DNA of 64,000 nucleotides from positions 562,001-626,000 of the forward strand of contig JAQFVV010012510.1 of NCBI GenBank assembly GCA_028023455.1, in the 5' to 3' direction. Below, in pieces: positions 1 to 11,600 of this stretch. This stretch comes from Epiperipatus broadwayi (Eukaryota; Onychophora; Udeonychophora; Euonychophora; Peripatidae). The translations under genes and the position numbers were made by a program. Position 1 is the first letter of the stretch, and each line of letters opens with the position of its first letter. The notes below the pieces were generated by a model. The model was not told the DNA's origin and made no database searches. It saw only the letters and a program-made list of their open reading frames with translations.

Positions 1-120
1 CAAGCGACTGATGAGTGCTGGTTCTGCATGAAATACTATATCGGGAATTATGTATATTTTCATATGTGTGTGATCATGTGGACTGGTTGCTTGAGATTGA
101 ATGGAGAATGAATAGACTTA
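1..120 (+). repeat. HR-B repeat, partial copy cut by window edge
   Basis: The first 120 bases match the middle of the HR-B repeat found in full at 29.7-30.5 kb: the hammerhead-like block is followed by a Pol III-like region with the same order of landmarks (a T-rich stretch, a GTG-rich block with GATCATGTGG, then diverged tRNA-like sequence). The 5' half lies outside the window. It is more diverged than the tandem copies, and the B box is not recognisable. Confidence 0.6.
4..44 (+). ncRNA. hammerhead-like ribozyme fold (HR-B copy)
   Basis: Folded by eye. Stem I is CGA (5-7) with TCG (41-43). The core CTGATGA (8-14) is canonical. Stem II is TGC (16-18) with GCA (26-28), closed by a G15/T29 wobble. 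GAAA is at 30-33. Stem I bases differ from the 29.8-kb copy (CCAA/TTGG) but still pair, a compensatory change. Stem III is weak. Cleavage activity is unproven. Confidence 0.5.
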
Positions 121-809
121 AAAATCCTAAGTTTAAATCCCTTTATTTACTAAAAGTTAGATATATTTAGAGATAAATATACAGCAATTAAATTTTCTAA
201 CTAACCAAATTCCCCATTGCAAACTAAGACTATGTGTATTCATAAAAATTAATCCTCTGTCCACAGTAAAAACGATGGATTTTCTATTTAGTCAACTTCC
301 ACAAACACATCTACAAAATATATATAGTTTACATTCTGTGTAAATGACAAATATATAAAAGAATATATAATGACGTTAACTGTTTATACTTCTTCTATAC
401 GGAATGTAATAAATGTAATAAGTGCGCTTATACGGACTACAGAGAAGCTTGTTATTTTTATAAATTAAATACAATTTAGCGCTTTTGAAAACTTAGGGCG
501 TTTTCATATTCATAGTAGGATGAAATATATCAATTACCAGCTTTGTGCAACTCTAAATATTGCTTTAATACAAAATATGAAAACAGTTGAAATTATTCAA
601 TGTTGTCATATATATATATATCAAAATACAGTACAATTTACATACTTTTTGTTTAATTTTCATCACTATATTAATATAATAGCAAAATTTTATTCAGTAT
701 TACCTTACTGCTTTAAATCTATTTTTTATGTTTATTCCAAACTAAAATCTGTAAGTAGCATTATGATCCAATTCATATATATATATATATTTAAAAGTAT
801 TGCATTAAG
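121..809. other. AT-rich DNA, no gene seen
   Basis: There is an open frame at 520-822, but it is very rich in I, Y and F, as expected from AT-rich DNA, and runs through two short TA repeats. I see no domain, splice pattern or repeat family here. Confidence 0.6.
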
Positions 810-1050
810 TGTAATGTTTTAGATGACTATTTATTAGTCTGCATTATAGTGACATGTTTATTTCATGTTTAAAGAGGTTTATTTAAACTTCATTGTAACA
901 ATATTTCATACTCTGTAGTCAAATTGCAATCTTTAAGTGTCCATATATATTCAATGGACCATTAGTAAGAATGGATTTTCATTCTTGCTATTAAAAGGTG
1001 TGAAGGTTGCCTTGACAGCAGTTAGAAATATTGGTTGCTATATTTACTGT
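810..1050 (+). repeat. R1 interspersed repeat copy
   Basis: This shares an ordered set of blocks with copies at 36090-36375, 54505-55000 and 18629-18792: a GACTATTTATTAGTCTGCA block, a TTTAAACTTC block, a GTCAAATTGCAATCTTTA block and a GTTGCCTTGACARCAGTT block. No coding capacity is seen. The repeat is probably a non-autonomous element; its class is unknown. Confidence 0.65.
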
Positions 1051-1279
1051 GAATGTTTAGGTGGTTATTGTAACCAGTTGGCTTACATAGTATACACTAA
1101 TATAGTGTGTATGCATAAATATATACGTAAAATAAAGGAAAAGTAGAAATAAACACAGAATTATATTTCCTAAAATAAAATAATAATAAGTAAAGTGTTA
1201 AATAATAACTCTGATTTAAAATAAAAATTGTTTTATAAATTAAACTTTTAAAAGGTCTGAATAAATATAAATATTGTAC

Positions 1280-2540
<1,261 letters not shown>

Positions 2541-2950
2541 TTTATGTTTATGGTGAGTCTATAGTTAGGCGGGGCTGTCTGGATGCAAGTGTCCATGGCA
2601 CTCCAAAGTATAGGCTCTGCACTGTCTAGATCTAGATGTTGAGCTCCCAGGGTAGTCCAGTGGTGAATATATATAGGCCTCATGAATAGGCTTTGGTCTC
2701 ATGAATAGACCACATTTATACCCCTAAGTCTCACAGAGATGAGCAGGGTTGGCACAATGCCTTTTATTTTTTTTGGATACTGCTCTTTGAAGATGATCTG
2801 TCTAGATACTTAGAAGGGCAGTGCATAAAAATGAGGTATTTTCTTGTGATGTCATGGAGCTTTGTGTACTGATAGTCCAGCTTGGCTCTCTGCTTATCAT
2901 GGCATGGAGAGCTGCAGTTCACGTATTCATTTTTACTATCTCAACTTTCC
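2541..2950. other. GC-richer island, unknown repeat-like DNA
   Basis: This stretch is visibly richer in G and C than its flanks. It has short internal duplications (two nearby copies of a CTCATGAATAG block at about 2678 and 2699) and two GTCTAGAT blocks. No open frame of useful size. It may be an old mobile-element insertion; I cannot classify it. Confidence 0.35.
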
Positions 2951-3562
2951 TACTTAATCAGCATTAACTAATCAAGCAAAAAGATATATATTTTTTTGGA
3001 TTCTATAAAACAATATTATCTTTCATTTATTAAAAAGAGAAAAAGAGACATTTTTAAAGTAAAGCAAATAACTTCATGTATTAAAAGAAAGAAAAAAGTT
3101 GATAGAAACTAATCGATAAAGAGTAGAACTTACTATAAAATAAGAAAACAATTTATACATTTTCAATAATGAGTAATTGTGAAAATAACCTTTATTGTCA
3201 TAACAAGTATGTAAATTTTATGAAATTATTAATTATAAAAGTATTGTGTGACAAAATTAAATTTGTTAATAATCTGTGCAATTCTATTTATGTGTTGTAG
3301 TAAACCTAGCATAAGTATTTGTATTACTTAAAACATAATTAAAAGCTTAATCATGTATTATTTTATGTAAAAATTAAATATGTTCAGAAATCACATGCAT
3401 GTATGTATGCATATATCTGTCAATTGTATTGCAGATACCAATGCTTGTCAATTGTAACACATATGTAAATTTTAATCATTTTTTTTATAATTATTTTATG
3501 TTTAATTGAAATGTATTCCTTGTATATTATAAAATACACGTCTGTGTACAGATATATATATA
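2951..3562. other. AT-rich DNA, nothing recognised
   Basis: No supported feature beyond a short TA run just before the HR-C palindrome. Confidence 0.5.
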
Positions 3563-3661
3563 TATGTCCACAGATGGCGTTCTACCAAAAACACCGATCA
3601 AGCGTATGTTTTGTTTACATAAACGTCAGAGTAGCATTCACTATCTCTAACTATAATTCCA

Positions 3662-3705
3662 CTTTCAGATCATGATTTCAAGCTATTTGCTATCATCAGT
3701 GAAAG
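3662..3705 (-). ncRNA. hammerhead-like ribozyme fold, HR-C left arm
   Basis: This is the mirror copy of the fold at 3761-3804, read on the minus strand. All core bases are identical because the palindrome arms match here. Confidence 0.7.
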
Positions 3706-3760
3706 ACAGGAATAAAGAAACTAGATCTAAATACAAACTCTGAGCGTTCTTTATTCCTGT

Positions 3761-3804
3761 CTTTCACTGATGATAGCAAATAGCTTGAAATCATGATCTG
3801 AAAG
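3761..3804 (+). ncRNA. hammerhead-like ribozyme fold, HR-C right arm
   Basis: Stem I is CTTTCA (3761-3766) with TGAAAG (3799-3804), six perfect pairs. The core is a canonical CTGATGA (3767-3773). Stem II is AGC (3775-3777) with GCT (3783-3785) around a five-base loop, preceded by an unpaired T74/T86. GAA is at 3787-3789. Stem III is the self-complementary ATCATGAT (3790-3797), and the cleavage position would be C3798. A palindromic stem III is the known signature of dimeric hammerheads of Penelope-like and retrozyme elements. Folded by eye; activity untested. Confidence 0.75.
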
Positions 3805-4077
3805 TGGAATTATAGTTAGAGATAGTGAATGCTACTCTGACGTTTATGTAAACAAAACATACGCTTGATCGGTGTTTTTGGTAGAATGCCATCTGTGGAC
3901 ATAAATACAAGCGTTAGCAAGTTTTTTAACTTGCATTTTTGTTTATCATATATATGCGTTTGTAGAAACTTATTAAGAAATATTGTAAATCAATATGATA
4001 ACTTTAATTGTGTATATAATATTGTATATCATTCAAAATCAGAACCCTCATAAGACCTTAATCATTTATTTTTTTTT

Positions 4078-4350
4078 TTGTTATTAATAAACTTGTATTT
4101 AATTGTTAAAATTGTATTCCATCATCTCTTGGTCACATACAGTAATAGAGCTTGTGTTCCTGAGCTAGATTCAGACACAGATAAATGGGGACATGTATTT
4201 AGTGCGTTGGGGCATCCAGAGATGATCAATCATCATCCTGGTTGGCACAAAAGAGGATACTCTTTAAAGCCCATGCACTATTATTTTTTATTTTACTTTA
4301 GTCTTGTTAAAAATTTAAGTTTTAGTTGGCCAGTACATTATTGGTACTAA
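4078..4350 (+). other. unrecognised open frame, probably not a gene
   Basis: A 90-codon frame. Its middle third (about residues 25-60) has mixed composition, including ACVPELDSDTDKWGHVF, unlike the AT-rich noise around it, but the ends are hydrophobic low-complexity sequence. I recognise no family. It may be part of an old repeat, as the surrounding 4.1-4.6 kb is somewhat GC-richer than average. Confidence 0.15.
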
Positions 4351-4893
4351 GTGGCCAGAACATTGATGATGATCAGTATGTTTTAAATGTCCCAGAATTA
4401 TTGCTCTGATTTCTGATTATTGTGTATTTTAATGGATGGGCACTAAGCTGGTGCATCCAAGTTATGTTTATATAATTGCCCAAGCTGGCAAAGGCTCAAT
4501 AGTTAGCCTAGTCTACAGAAGACCCATTTCCAATCCAGTCACAAGGTTGACTGTTGATTTATATGTATTATGGTTCAAATACAGCCGCAAGATGGACTGT
4601 TGATTTATTGTACTGATTTATTTTAGTCCCATCAATGATGATGATGGATGGTTATTTCTCTCGAGTACTCATACTTTTATTTATAATGCTGGTTGATGAT
4701 TAATTATTATAGCTGCTCTTATGAGTTAACTGGTTGATCTCTCAATGTTCCCAGAGATCTCTTGATCTCTTAAATAAATTTTACTTTATTATACTGTTTG
4801 TAAATATTTGTATTTAATTTACTTGGGGATAATGTTTTTCCATACCCCAGATTCATTTCAACTTCCTTCTTTTTTTGATACCCCCATCCCGTT

Positions 4894-4895
<2 letters not shown>

Positions 4896-4938
<43 letters not shown>
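4896..4938. repeat. (TA)n microsatellite
   Basis: About 21 AT units lie directly before the HR-B array. Open frames through it are poly-Tyr/Ile artefacts. Confidence 0.97.
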
Positions 4939-4941
<3 letters not shown>

Positions 4942-5039
4942 AGACTTGATTTCAGACTTTCAAGCTCCTTATAGCTATCCATACTCTCTTATACAACTGA
5001 TACACATGACCACATAATGTGAAAAAAATAAATGATCTC

Positions 5040-5082
5040 TAATATACATATTTTGTGCTGAATCAGTAATCATCAGTTGGTC
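5040..5082 (-). ncRNA. degenerate hammerhead-like fold (HR-B)
   Basis: On the minus strand, stem I ACCAA precedes a canonical CTGATGA core (complement of 5070-5076). Stem II TACT/AGCA is imperfect and GAAA has become CAAA. It is probably inactive. Confidence 0.45.
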
Positions 5083-5512
5083 CAGATCACCATCTCCCAC
5101 ACATATATACAATCAGTGCTCAGTTTATATTAAGATAGCAATTCCTCACACTTTAATAGACAAGCTTCAGTCTTCACCACCCTCCAATTCTTCAGCCATC
5201 CATTTCATTGAAAGTCCAATGATGTAACAGTCAAAGCCCTTGTTGATGCCAATATTATTGTCTTACCCATGTTGACTTTACAATACTCTGACTTCTCGAA
5301 TATATAACCTTAATCTGTCCATTTAAATATGCAAAAGAGTGATGAGCAGAATACAGGCTGAATACATAGTATTTAAATACATGTATATTTTCTAGACTCA
5401 ATGTAATTAGAAGCACTTGATCTCAGAGTTTCAAGCTTCTTATAGCTATCCATACCCTCTTTTATACAGCTGATACATATGACCACATACTTGTGTAAAA
5501 GATAAATGATCT

Positions 5513-5556
5513 CCAATATACATATTTTGTGTTAAACCATCACTCATCAGTAAATC
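5513..5556 (-). ncRNA. degenerate hammerhead-like fold (HR-B)
   Basis: The CTGATGA core is present on the minus strand (5544-5550), but stem I no longer pairs and GAAA reads CAAA, as in the neighbouring unit. The shared CAAA shows that both tandem units derive from one source copy. Confidence 0.4.
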
Positions 5557-5610
5557 CAGGTCACCAACACCCACACTTATATATATAATCAGGGCTCAGT
5601 TTATATGTGT

Positions 5611-5800
5611 GTGGGAGATGGTTATCTGGAACAAGTGACGAGTGCTGGTTTAGCATGAAATACGTTTACTGAAGATCATTTATCTTTTTCACATGTATAT
5701 ATGGTCATGTGTATCATTAGTATAAGAGGGTATAGATTGCTGTAAAGAGCTTGAAAGTCTGAGATCAAGTTCCTTCTAATTATATTAATTTGAGTATAGA
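5611..5800 (+). repeat. HR-B repeat, third unit, inverted
   Basis: A plus-strand copy lies head-to-head with the preceding minus-strand pair. It carries the fold at 5629-5674 and the downstream tRNA-like segment up to the CTGAGATCAAG remnant of the B box at about 5759-5769. Confidence 0.65.
5629..5674 (+). ncRNA. degenerate hammerhead-like fold (HR-B)
   Basis: The core is GTGACGA at 5635-5641 (C3 changed to G, other core bases kept). Stem II is TGCT (5643-5646) with AGCA (5652-5655). GAAA is at 5657-5660, followed by TACGT. Loss of C3 suggests that it is inactive. Confidence 0.45.
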
Positions 5801-6590
5801 AAATATACATGTATTTATATATAATCAAAACACTCTGGAATAAACTGTACAATATTCAATATGCCAATATAAAAAGTAAATAATAGCTATAGCCCTTATG
5901 GCAGTGTACACTAGCCTAAATATAATAATTCAAGGTATTTCTAGACGTAAGATTGCTAGATAACAATCAATTCCTAATGATATCTCTAAACTAAACTACT
6001 TTGCTTTACTATCCGAAACAACTTTTTGGTCTTGGATTTAATTAAATTTATTTATGATTTTGAAATAAATAATAATAATGACTTTTATAATTAATAACTC
6101 CTTTTATTTACACTTTGTTCAATGCAACATATTGTTTTTATTACTATTTTTATTTTAGTTTATAGTTTTGATTGCCCAGAAGTCTTATACTGTAATTATA
6201 ATTAAAAACATACATAATTTATATTTTATTTACAGATATACTAAATATTATATATATATATATTTATAATTGTATTGAATCTTAAATGTATGTTTTTTTG
6301 TTTTACTTAATAACCGTAATATATTATTATACTGAATTATTATCTTTTATATACAACTTATATTTGCGGATCAATTTTATATTTTTTAATAATTATAATT
6401 TAATTATTTAATTAAAGTTCTTACTAATATTAAAAATAAAAAACGATAATTAAGGAAGCGATATTAATTTTTTAAAAATCCAATGTTTAAATAAAAATTT
6501 AGGTATTAAATTTTTTTAATATAATAAAATAAATTAATAACAATAATAATAATTAATTACACAAAATAAAATACTAGTTACAAAAACAAA
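5801..6590. other. very AT-rich DNA, nothing recognised
   Basis: No open frame or repeat family was recognised. A TA run lies near 6250-6262. Confidence 0.5.
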
Positions 6591-6652
6591 CCACATACAA
6601 GCTTTTTTATAAATCTTGGTTTATTATATGAACTATTATAAAGAACAAAAAT

Positions 6653-6698
6653 ACTCCAGAGTTTCGACTATATTATTTTATAGTCTTTATCAAGGAGC
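6653..6698 (-). ncRNA. hammerhead-like fold, non-canonical core (HR-F)
   Basis: On the minus strand, stem I is GCTCC (complement of 6694-6698) with GGAGT (complement of 6653-6657). The linker TTGATAAA stands where CTGANGA is expected, stem II is GACTAT with ATAGTC (six pairs), and GAAAC follows. The layout matches the other folds in this window, but C3 and G8 are not the canonical bases and stem III is missing. It is either a decayed hammerhead or a look-alike. Confidence 0.4.
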
Positions 6699-6950
6699 AA
6701 CTAAAAAATACATAAAAAACAATTAATATAAATACAAATATCCCACTATAAACCAAATACATACAACAAATATAAATAACTCTTATCTTAAAATTCTTCT
6801 AACAAACAATCTTAAATTTCTATTATGTACTCTATCAACCAAGTTAATGGTAAACCATATAAATTAACAAACAATGGGCTATTTTTAAAATAGAAAACTG
6901 TGTTTGTTTGTTATTAATTTAAGAGTTTTAAGATAAGAGTCATTTAAATA

Positions 6951-7960
6951 GTCAAAATAAGAGTCATAGATCACATGACCCTATCGCTTAAGCTTGTAAG
7001 GTATAAACAATGAGGATTGCCAATTCCTCTACAAGCTTTATGATAAATGCTTAGCCAGAGCCAGCTCTTAAAATATCTCTGTCAGATCCCCCCCCCCAAA
7101 ACCCTGACCATGGTTTCATGCTTTGGCACTCCTCAGAGAGGTGTCAGGGTAGGTTCAGACACTAGATCTAAAAATACCAACACAAAGCCAAGCACTTATC
7201 TAAAAGTTATCTACTGAATGTAAAATCTGAAATTTTCAGAACATGTCTTCAAACCCAGCTATCCAACTCAAATAGCTATATGGGGCTGATAGATCTTCAG
7301 CCATACCATATATTAGTAGTCTTAGCAATATAAAATTGCATAAGACTTATGGCAGAGACTATAAATAGTCAAAATAAGAGTCATAGATCACATGACCCTA
7401 TCGCTTAAGCTTGTAAGGTATAAACAATGAGGATTGCCAATTCCTCTACAAGCTTTATGATAAATGCTTAGCCAGAGCCAGCTCTTAAAATATCTCTGTC
7501 AGATCCCCCCCCCCAAAACCCTGACCATGGTTTCATGCTTTGGCACTCCTCAGAGAGGTGTCAGGGTAGGTTCAGACACTAGATCTAAAAATACCAACAC
7601 AAAGCCAAGCACTTATTTAAAAGTTATCTACTGAATGTAAAATCTGAAATTTTCAGAACATGTCTTCAAACCCAGCTATCCAACTCAAATAGCTATATGG
7701 GGCTGATAGATCTTCAGCCATACCATATATTAGTAGTCTTAGCAATATAAAATTGCATCAGACTTATGGCAGAGACTATAAATAGTCAAAATAAGAGTCA
7801 TAGATCACATGACCCTATCTCTTAAGCTTGTAAGGTATAAACAATGAGGATTGCCAATTCCTCTATAAACTTTATGATAAATGCTTAGCCAGAGCCAGCA
7901 CTTAAAATATTTGTCAGGAACCCCCTCCCATGCCCTCTGACATGATAGCATGTCTTTCAC
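6951..7960 (+). repeat. 417-bp tandem repeat, 2.4 units
   Basis: Unit starts are at 6951, 7368 and 7785, so the period is exactly 417 bp twice. Units 1 and 2 are almost identical (I noticed only a T/C change near 7200/7616 and an A/C change near 7341/7758), and each has a ten-C run. Unit 3 stops near 7960 and is diverged at its end. Each junction contains a GACTATAAATAGTC hairpin. No long open frame. This is a young satellite-like or element-derived array. Confidence 0.9.
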
Positions 7961-7969
7961 TAACCAACC

Positions 7970-10060
7970 CAGTTAATTAATTAAATCTGACTATATAATT
8001 GTCATTTATTTATTTAAGAACTATTTTGCTTTCCATATTCATTATAGACAACTAATTTAAATGTAATAGTAATTTAAATACACATCGCTCATGTCTTGTT
8101 ATGTATTTATATATAAAATAGATTTATTTGTAATCTCTTAAAGAGGGCTAATGATATTTTATTGCTGATTGGTTCTTGGCAGACCAATTAACAATTTTTT
8201 TACTTTGTTATCAAATGCCTTGCATTTAGCCACATCAAAACGAATTCAAGAAATATAATAACCTAGTTGTATAAACAAAACTCAACTTATTTTGTATAAC
8301 AATAACTCAATTTCTTAATAAATTCCTGTAATAATATTATTTTAAATTAGCTTGGTTTGTCATTACTCTGAATCTCTAATATTAATTACCCTAGTTATTT
8401 ATATTTCTTTGATTTAAATTCAATTCTTTATAATGTTGCCAGAAAGAATTATAATTGTTACGGTTCAAATCATTAGTAATCGATATCAAATCACATCTGT
8501 ACCCTTCTGCAATCATCAGAATTCATCAAATCATTAATTTCTTATATAAACCCTTTATTATTTTGAGTCTTTTTGTGAACCATAACCTCCATCTCGGATG
8601 GAATAAAACCAAGGACTGCTACTGTGAACACAAACGTTATCCATTAGTCAGAGAGGTAATGTTCAGGCTAATAGGTTAGGATTCACCATTCCCCTGACAT
8701 CTGTATCTTGTGGATGGTTGGATTCAAGCTACTTTTGCTTGGATTATTGGTCTTGTTGAATGAATACACGGTTTTGACCGGCACAATAGAAGGAATATAT
8801 ATGAAACTAATTACATTAATTATAACAAAAATAATTGTATGAACATTTATAAAACATCTATTAATTTAACTAATAATTGGATAATGAAAAACGAATGGAG
8901 GGTTATATAATGTGTGTTATTATAAAGATACTAAAACATAATTATAGACTTGTGTTAATTTTATATAGAGTCAGTAGATGTCACTATGTATGCAATATAT
9001 GTTGTTGTTGTTTTTGTAGTTAACAAAGACATATTGAAATGGGCAAAAATTAAAAATTGCTGAAAAGAGCTTTTATATGTTATGATTATATGATTATATT
9101 ACAGCTATTGTCATATATTATTTTGTTGTTATATACAGATATTTTATTCTATATTATATCTAAGATCTATTTTTAAGTTTAAATTATATTCATTCTTTTA
9201 TTAAATAACTGCAAGATGAAAATATCCCAATATAATTTGATAACCATTTCCTTCAAGCTGATTAAATATAGCCTGAGGAGTCATTTCAACATTTGGATTA
9301 TCCTTCCCCGTTTATTTATTATTTCTGAAATGCTTTTTGATGAAAATGGAAAAAATGTCATATTCTTTATGTAACTAAATGACTATATATAAGGAGTTTA
9401 TTAAAGTAGCAAATTAGTGAAAAGCAGCAAAATAACATAAAATATACATACAATGAGCAAGCAACATATATGTGTTTAATTAATGATAATTGATTACAAA
9501 AATAATAAGTTTGTGAATTAAGGTAATTCTATTATTTATTAATTTTTTTATCTTTATGCAAAAACTTTTATTGGTACAATAAAAACAATGTATTAATTAT
9601 TTGCGATAAAATGCAAAGTATTTATATAAAAATACAAAATAATAATATGAAAGAAGAAGAAGAAGATGAAATTATATATATGTATCATGATTTTTATATG
9701 CAAAGAATTCGTAATAGATAATGTCCTGTAGACAAAATAGTTTGGTAACAAAGACAACTAGTATCAAATTTAGATGAGTAAAATATTTGGAGATAAACAA
9801 ATTTACTTATATAAAAATATCACATATTAAAAGACTTTTGTGTATTGATCATAAATCTAAAACTACAAAGTTCTCTAATTTTATTAAAATAAACAATTAG
9901 ACTTTCACACTATAAAAACAAAACTTAAATAAACTATATTTGGCTCATGGAAGCCCTAAATTATACATATAATGCTTCCAATTTAAATACTTATTTATGT
10001 CTAAGTCATATATATAATACAAATAAAATGTCTGCTAATTAAAAACTATTGTAATAACAA
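7970..10060. other. AT-rich DNA, nothing recognised
   Basis: A 74-codon frame at 8455-8679 has ordinary-looking composition (WNKTKDCYCEHKRYPL) but no family that I recognise, and it lacks a supporting context. A short (GAA)n lies near 9650. I see nothing else. Confidence 0.4.
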
Positions 10061-10067
10061 TAAAAGT

Positions 10068-10201
10068 AATAAATATAATGGTAATTAACTAACTGTATAG
10101 TCTTTCAATCTGCAGAAGTACTTTTGGTTAATTCCTTAACCCTCTTCAACTTCTGTGGGTTGAAAGATTGTATATAATAGTTAATTATCATTATATTTAT
10201 T
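10068..10201. repeat. imperfect inverted repeat, fold-back
   Basis: The outer 13 bases (10068-10080 and 10189-10201) are perfect reverse complements, and pairing continues through ATTAACTA and TCTTTCAA blocks to arms of about 45 bp around a loop with a GAGGGTTAAGG core. It is probably a small MITE-like element. Confidence 0.7.
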
Positions 10202-10209
10202 ATTTTACA

Positions 10210-11040
10210 TATAAAAAAACTGAAAGGCAAATGTAAATTGATTCATATTATGTTTACAAAGAAAATCTCTTAATTAGAGAATGCAATAGTGCATTGATAT
10301 AATTAGTGCTTGGAAAGTAGTAATTACATAATTGTCATTATTTAATTAGTATTTACAAATTTAATATTTGGTTACTTATTCAAAAGGATATTAAAAGTAG
10401 GAATTAACTCAACTTTGTAAAGTTTAATTATTAATTATACTGAGTGAGACTGTTGACATCTAAATATGGATTGGCTGTTTTCCCTGATTCATTTTATTTT
10501 TCAGATTGGTTATTCTTATAAATAGCTAAGCAAATATAAATTTATTTGTAAAGCAAATTTATCAATAGAGGATGATGTCATGATATAACTAATGCAAGGA
10601 AAAATTATTTATCCAGTGAAATGTATATCATATATACAATGATAAAGAATACTTTTGTACTGAATAAACATGGCTGCCAAGTCATGTGATAATTAACAAG
10701 ACTATTTAATTAATAGTTGAAACTCCCTCTACCTGCCATGTTCAATAACTTTTTACAGTATAAAAATGGTCATTTTTATTGTATTTTAGATCTTTTTATA
10801 ATGAGTTATCACATTCAGAAAGAAATGTTCATCTTCTTGCTATAAAAAATTATTCAGCTTGGCAAGTAGAGGGCAGTTCAAGAATTAATTAAATAGACTT
10901 TGTTAATTATTATTTGATTATAGATAAGTATGTGTGTGTGTGTGAAATTGTATTAGTTGATTTACTTTTATTGTTATTTTCATGTCTTTTATTTTACTTT
11001 CAACTTTTAACTATACTGATCTTTTTTATTCAATAATTGC
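10210..11040. other. AT-rich DNA, nothing recognised
   Basis: No supported feature beyond a short (TG)n run near 10931-10943. Confidence 0.45.
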
Positions 11041-11043
11041 AAT

Positions 11044-11145
11044 ATATTTTTCATGTGTCATAGCATTGGTGGGGAAGCGAACCCACTAACCTGGGACAAC
11101 TGCTTGTAAGGCAGCTGTGGTGACCTCTTGACCACCAATGCTTGA
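11044..11145 (-). repeat. tRNA-derived SINE (minus strand)
   Basis: Read on the minus strand this folds like a tRNA. The acceptor stem is AGCATTG/CAATGCT (7 bp), the D-arm has GGT..ACC, the anticodon stem-loop is GCTGC-CTTACAA-GCAGT, the variable region is about 12 nt, and the T-stem GTGGG/CCCAC encloses TTCGCTT. The sequence runs on as ATGACACATGAAAAA, the same tail as the three other copies, so it is a SINE and not a functional tRNA gene. The long variable region recalls class II tRNAs. Confidence 0.75.
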
Positions 11146-11600
11146 CCCCCATTTTTGTTTACTATGAAAAAATTTGGATCATTATCATTTTCAACTACTA
11201 TCATTTCACTATAAGAGAGCTGGTTTTTCAAAGTTCATTCCAGTAATTATGATCCATAGTTTCTTTTCACCACTTCAGAAAACTTTCTATTTTTTTAACA
11301 TGTTATTTTAGAATTTCTTCAGATCTAAGTTGGATTTCATTTTTCCATTTATCATCATGTTTTATTGCATCAAATCCAGGCAGTCTCTTCTTTGACCATC
11401 ATTATTTCAGCATTCTCATGCCTACTATTTGTTTTATTACTTATGAAGTTTTTTTTTTTTGATGGCTTTTTAATTCTAATAAACTATTATTTTTGCTTTA
11501 TTGTGTGGTCATTATATTTTTATCGTATATATAAGTCATACATACTAGTTGTCAGAAGCTTTAAAGTTTAGATCTATAGCTAGTGATGATCAACTTACAG
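11146..11600. other. AT-rich DNA, nothing recognised
   Basis: A 68-codon hydrophobic frame at 11365-11571 is what AT-rich DNA gives by chance. No feature is supported. Confidence 0.4.

Larger units (their letters stand above)
3563..3903. repeat. HR-C fold-back: 155-bp near-perfect inverted repeat
   Basis: The left arm 3563-3717 and the right arm 3749-3903 are reverse complements with one mismatch (the G/A difference in GCGTTC versus GCATTC). The loop is 31 nt. Arm symmetry is exact, with no indels, so the structure is young. Each arm holds a complete hammerhead-like fold (see 3662-3705 and 3761-3804). Such a head-to-head arrangement suits a MITE-like or Penelope-derived element. No transposase is present. 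The outer ends begin TATGTCCACAGATGGC. Confidence 0.9.
4943..5610 (-). repeat. HR-B repeat, tandem pair on minus strand
   Basis: Two units in the same orientation have equivalent points at 4943 and 5414, a period of 471 bp. Both share the order (read on the minus strand) leader, GCTCAG block, hammerhead-like fold, tRNA-like region, and a segment with CATGTTGAC/GGGTAAGAC seen also in the 29.7-kb array. The units are more diverged from one another than those at 29.7 kb. A third unit in the opposite orientation follows at 5611-5800. Confidence 0.75.

Noticed and set aside
11044-11145. Functional tRNA gene
   Set aside because: The same body with the same non-tRNA tail occurs four times, twice between TSDs, so it is a SINE.
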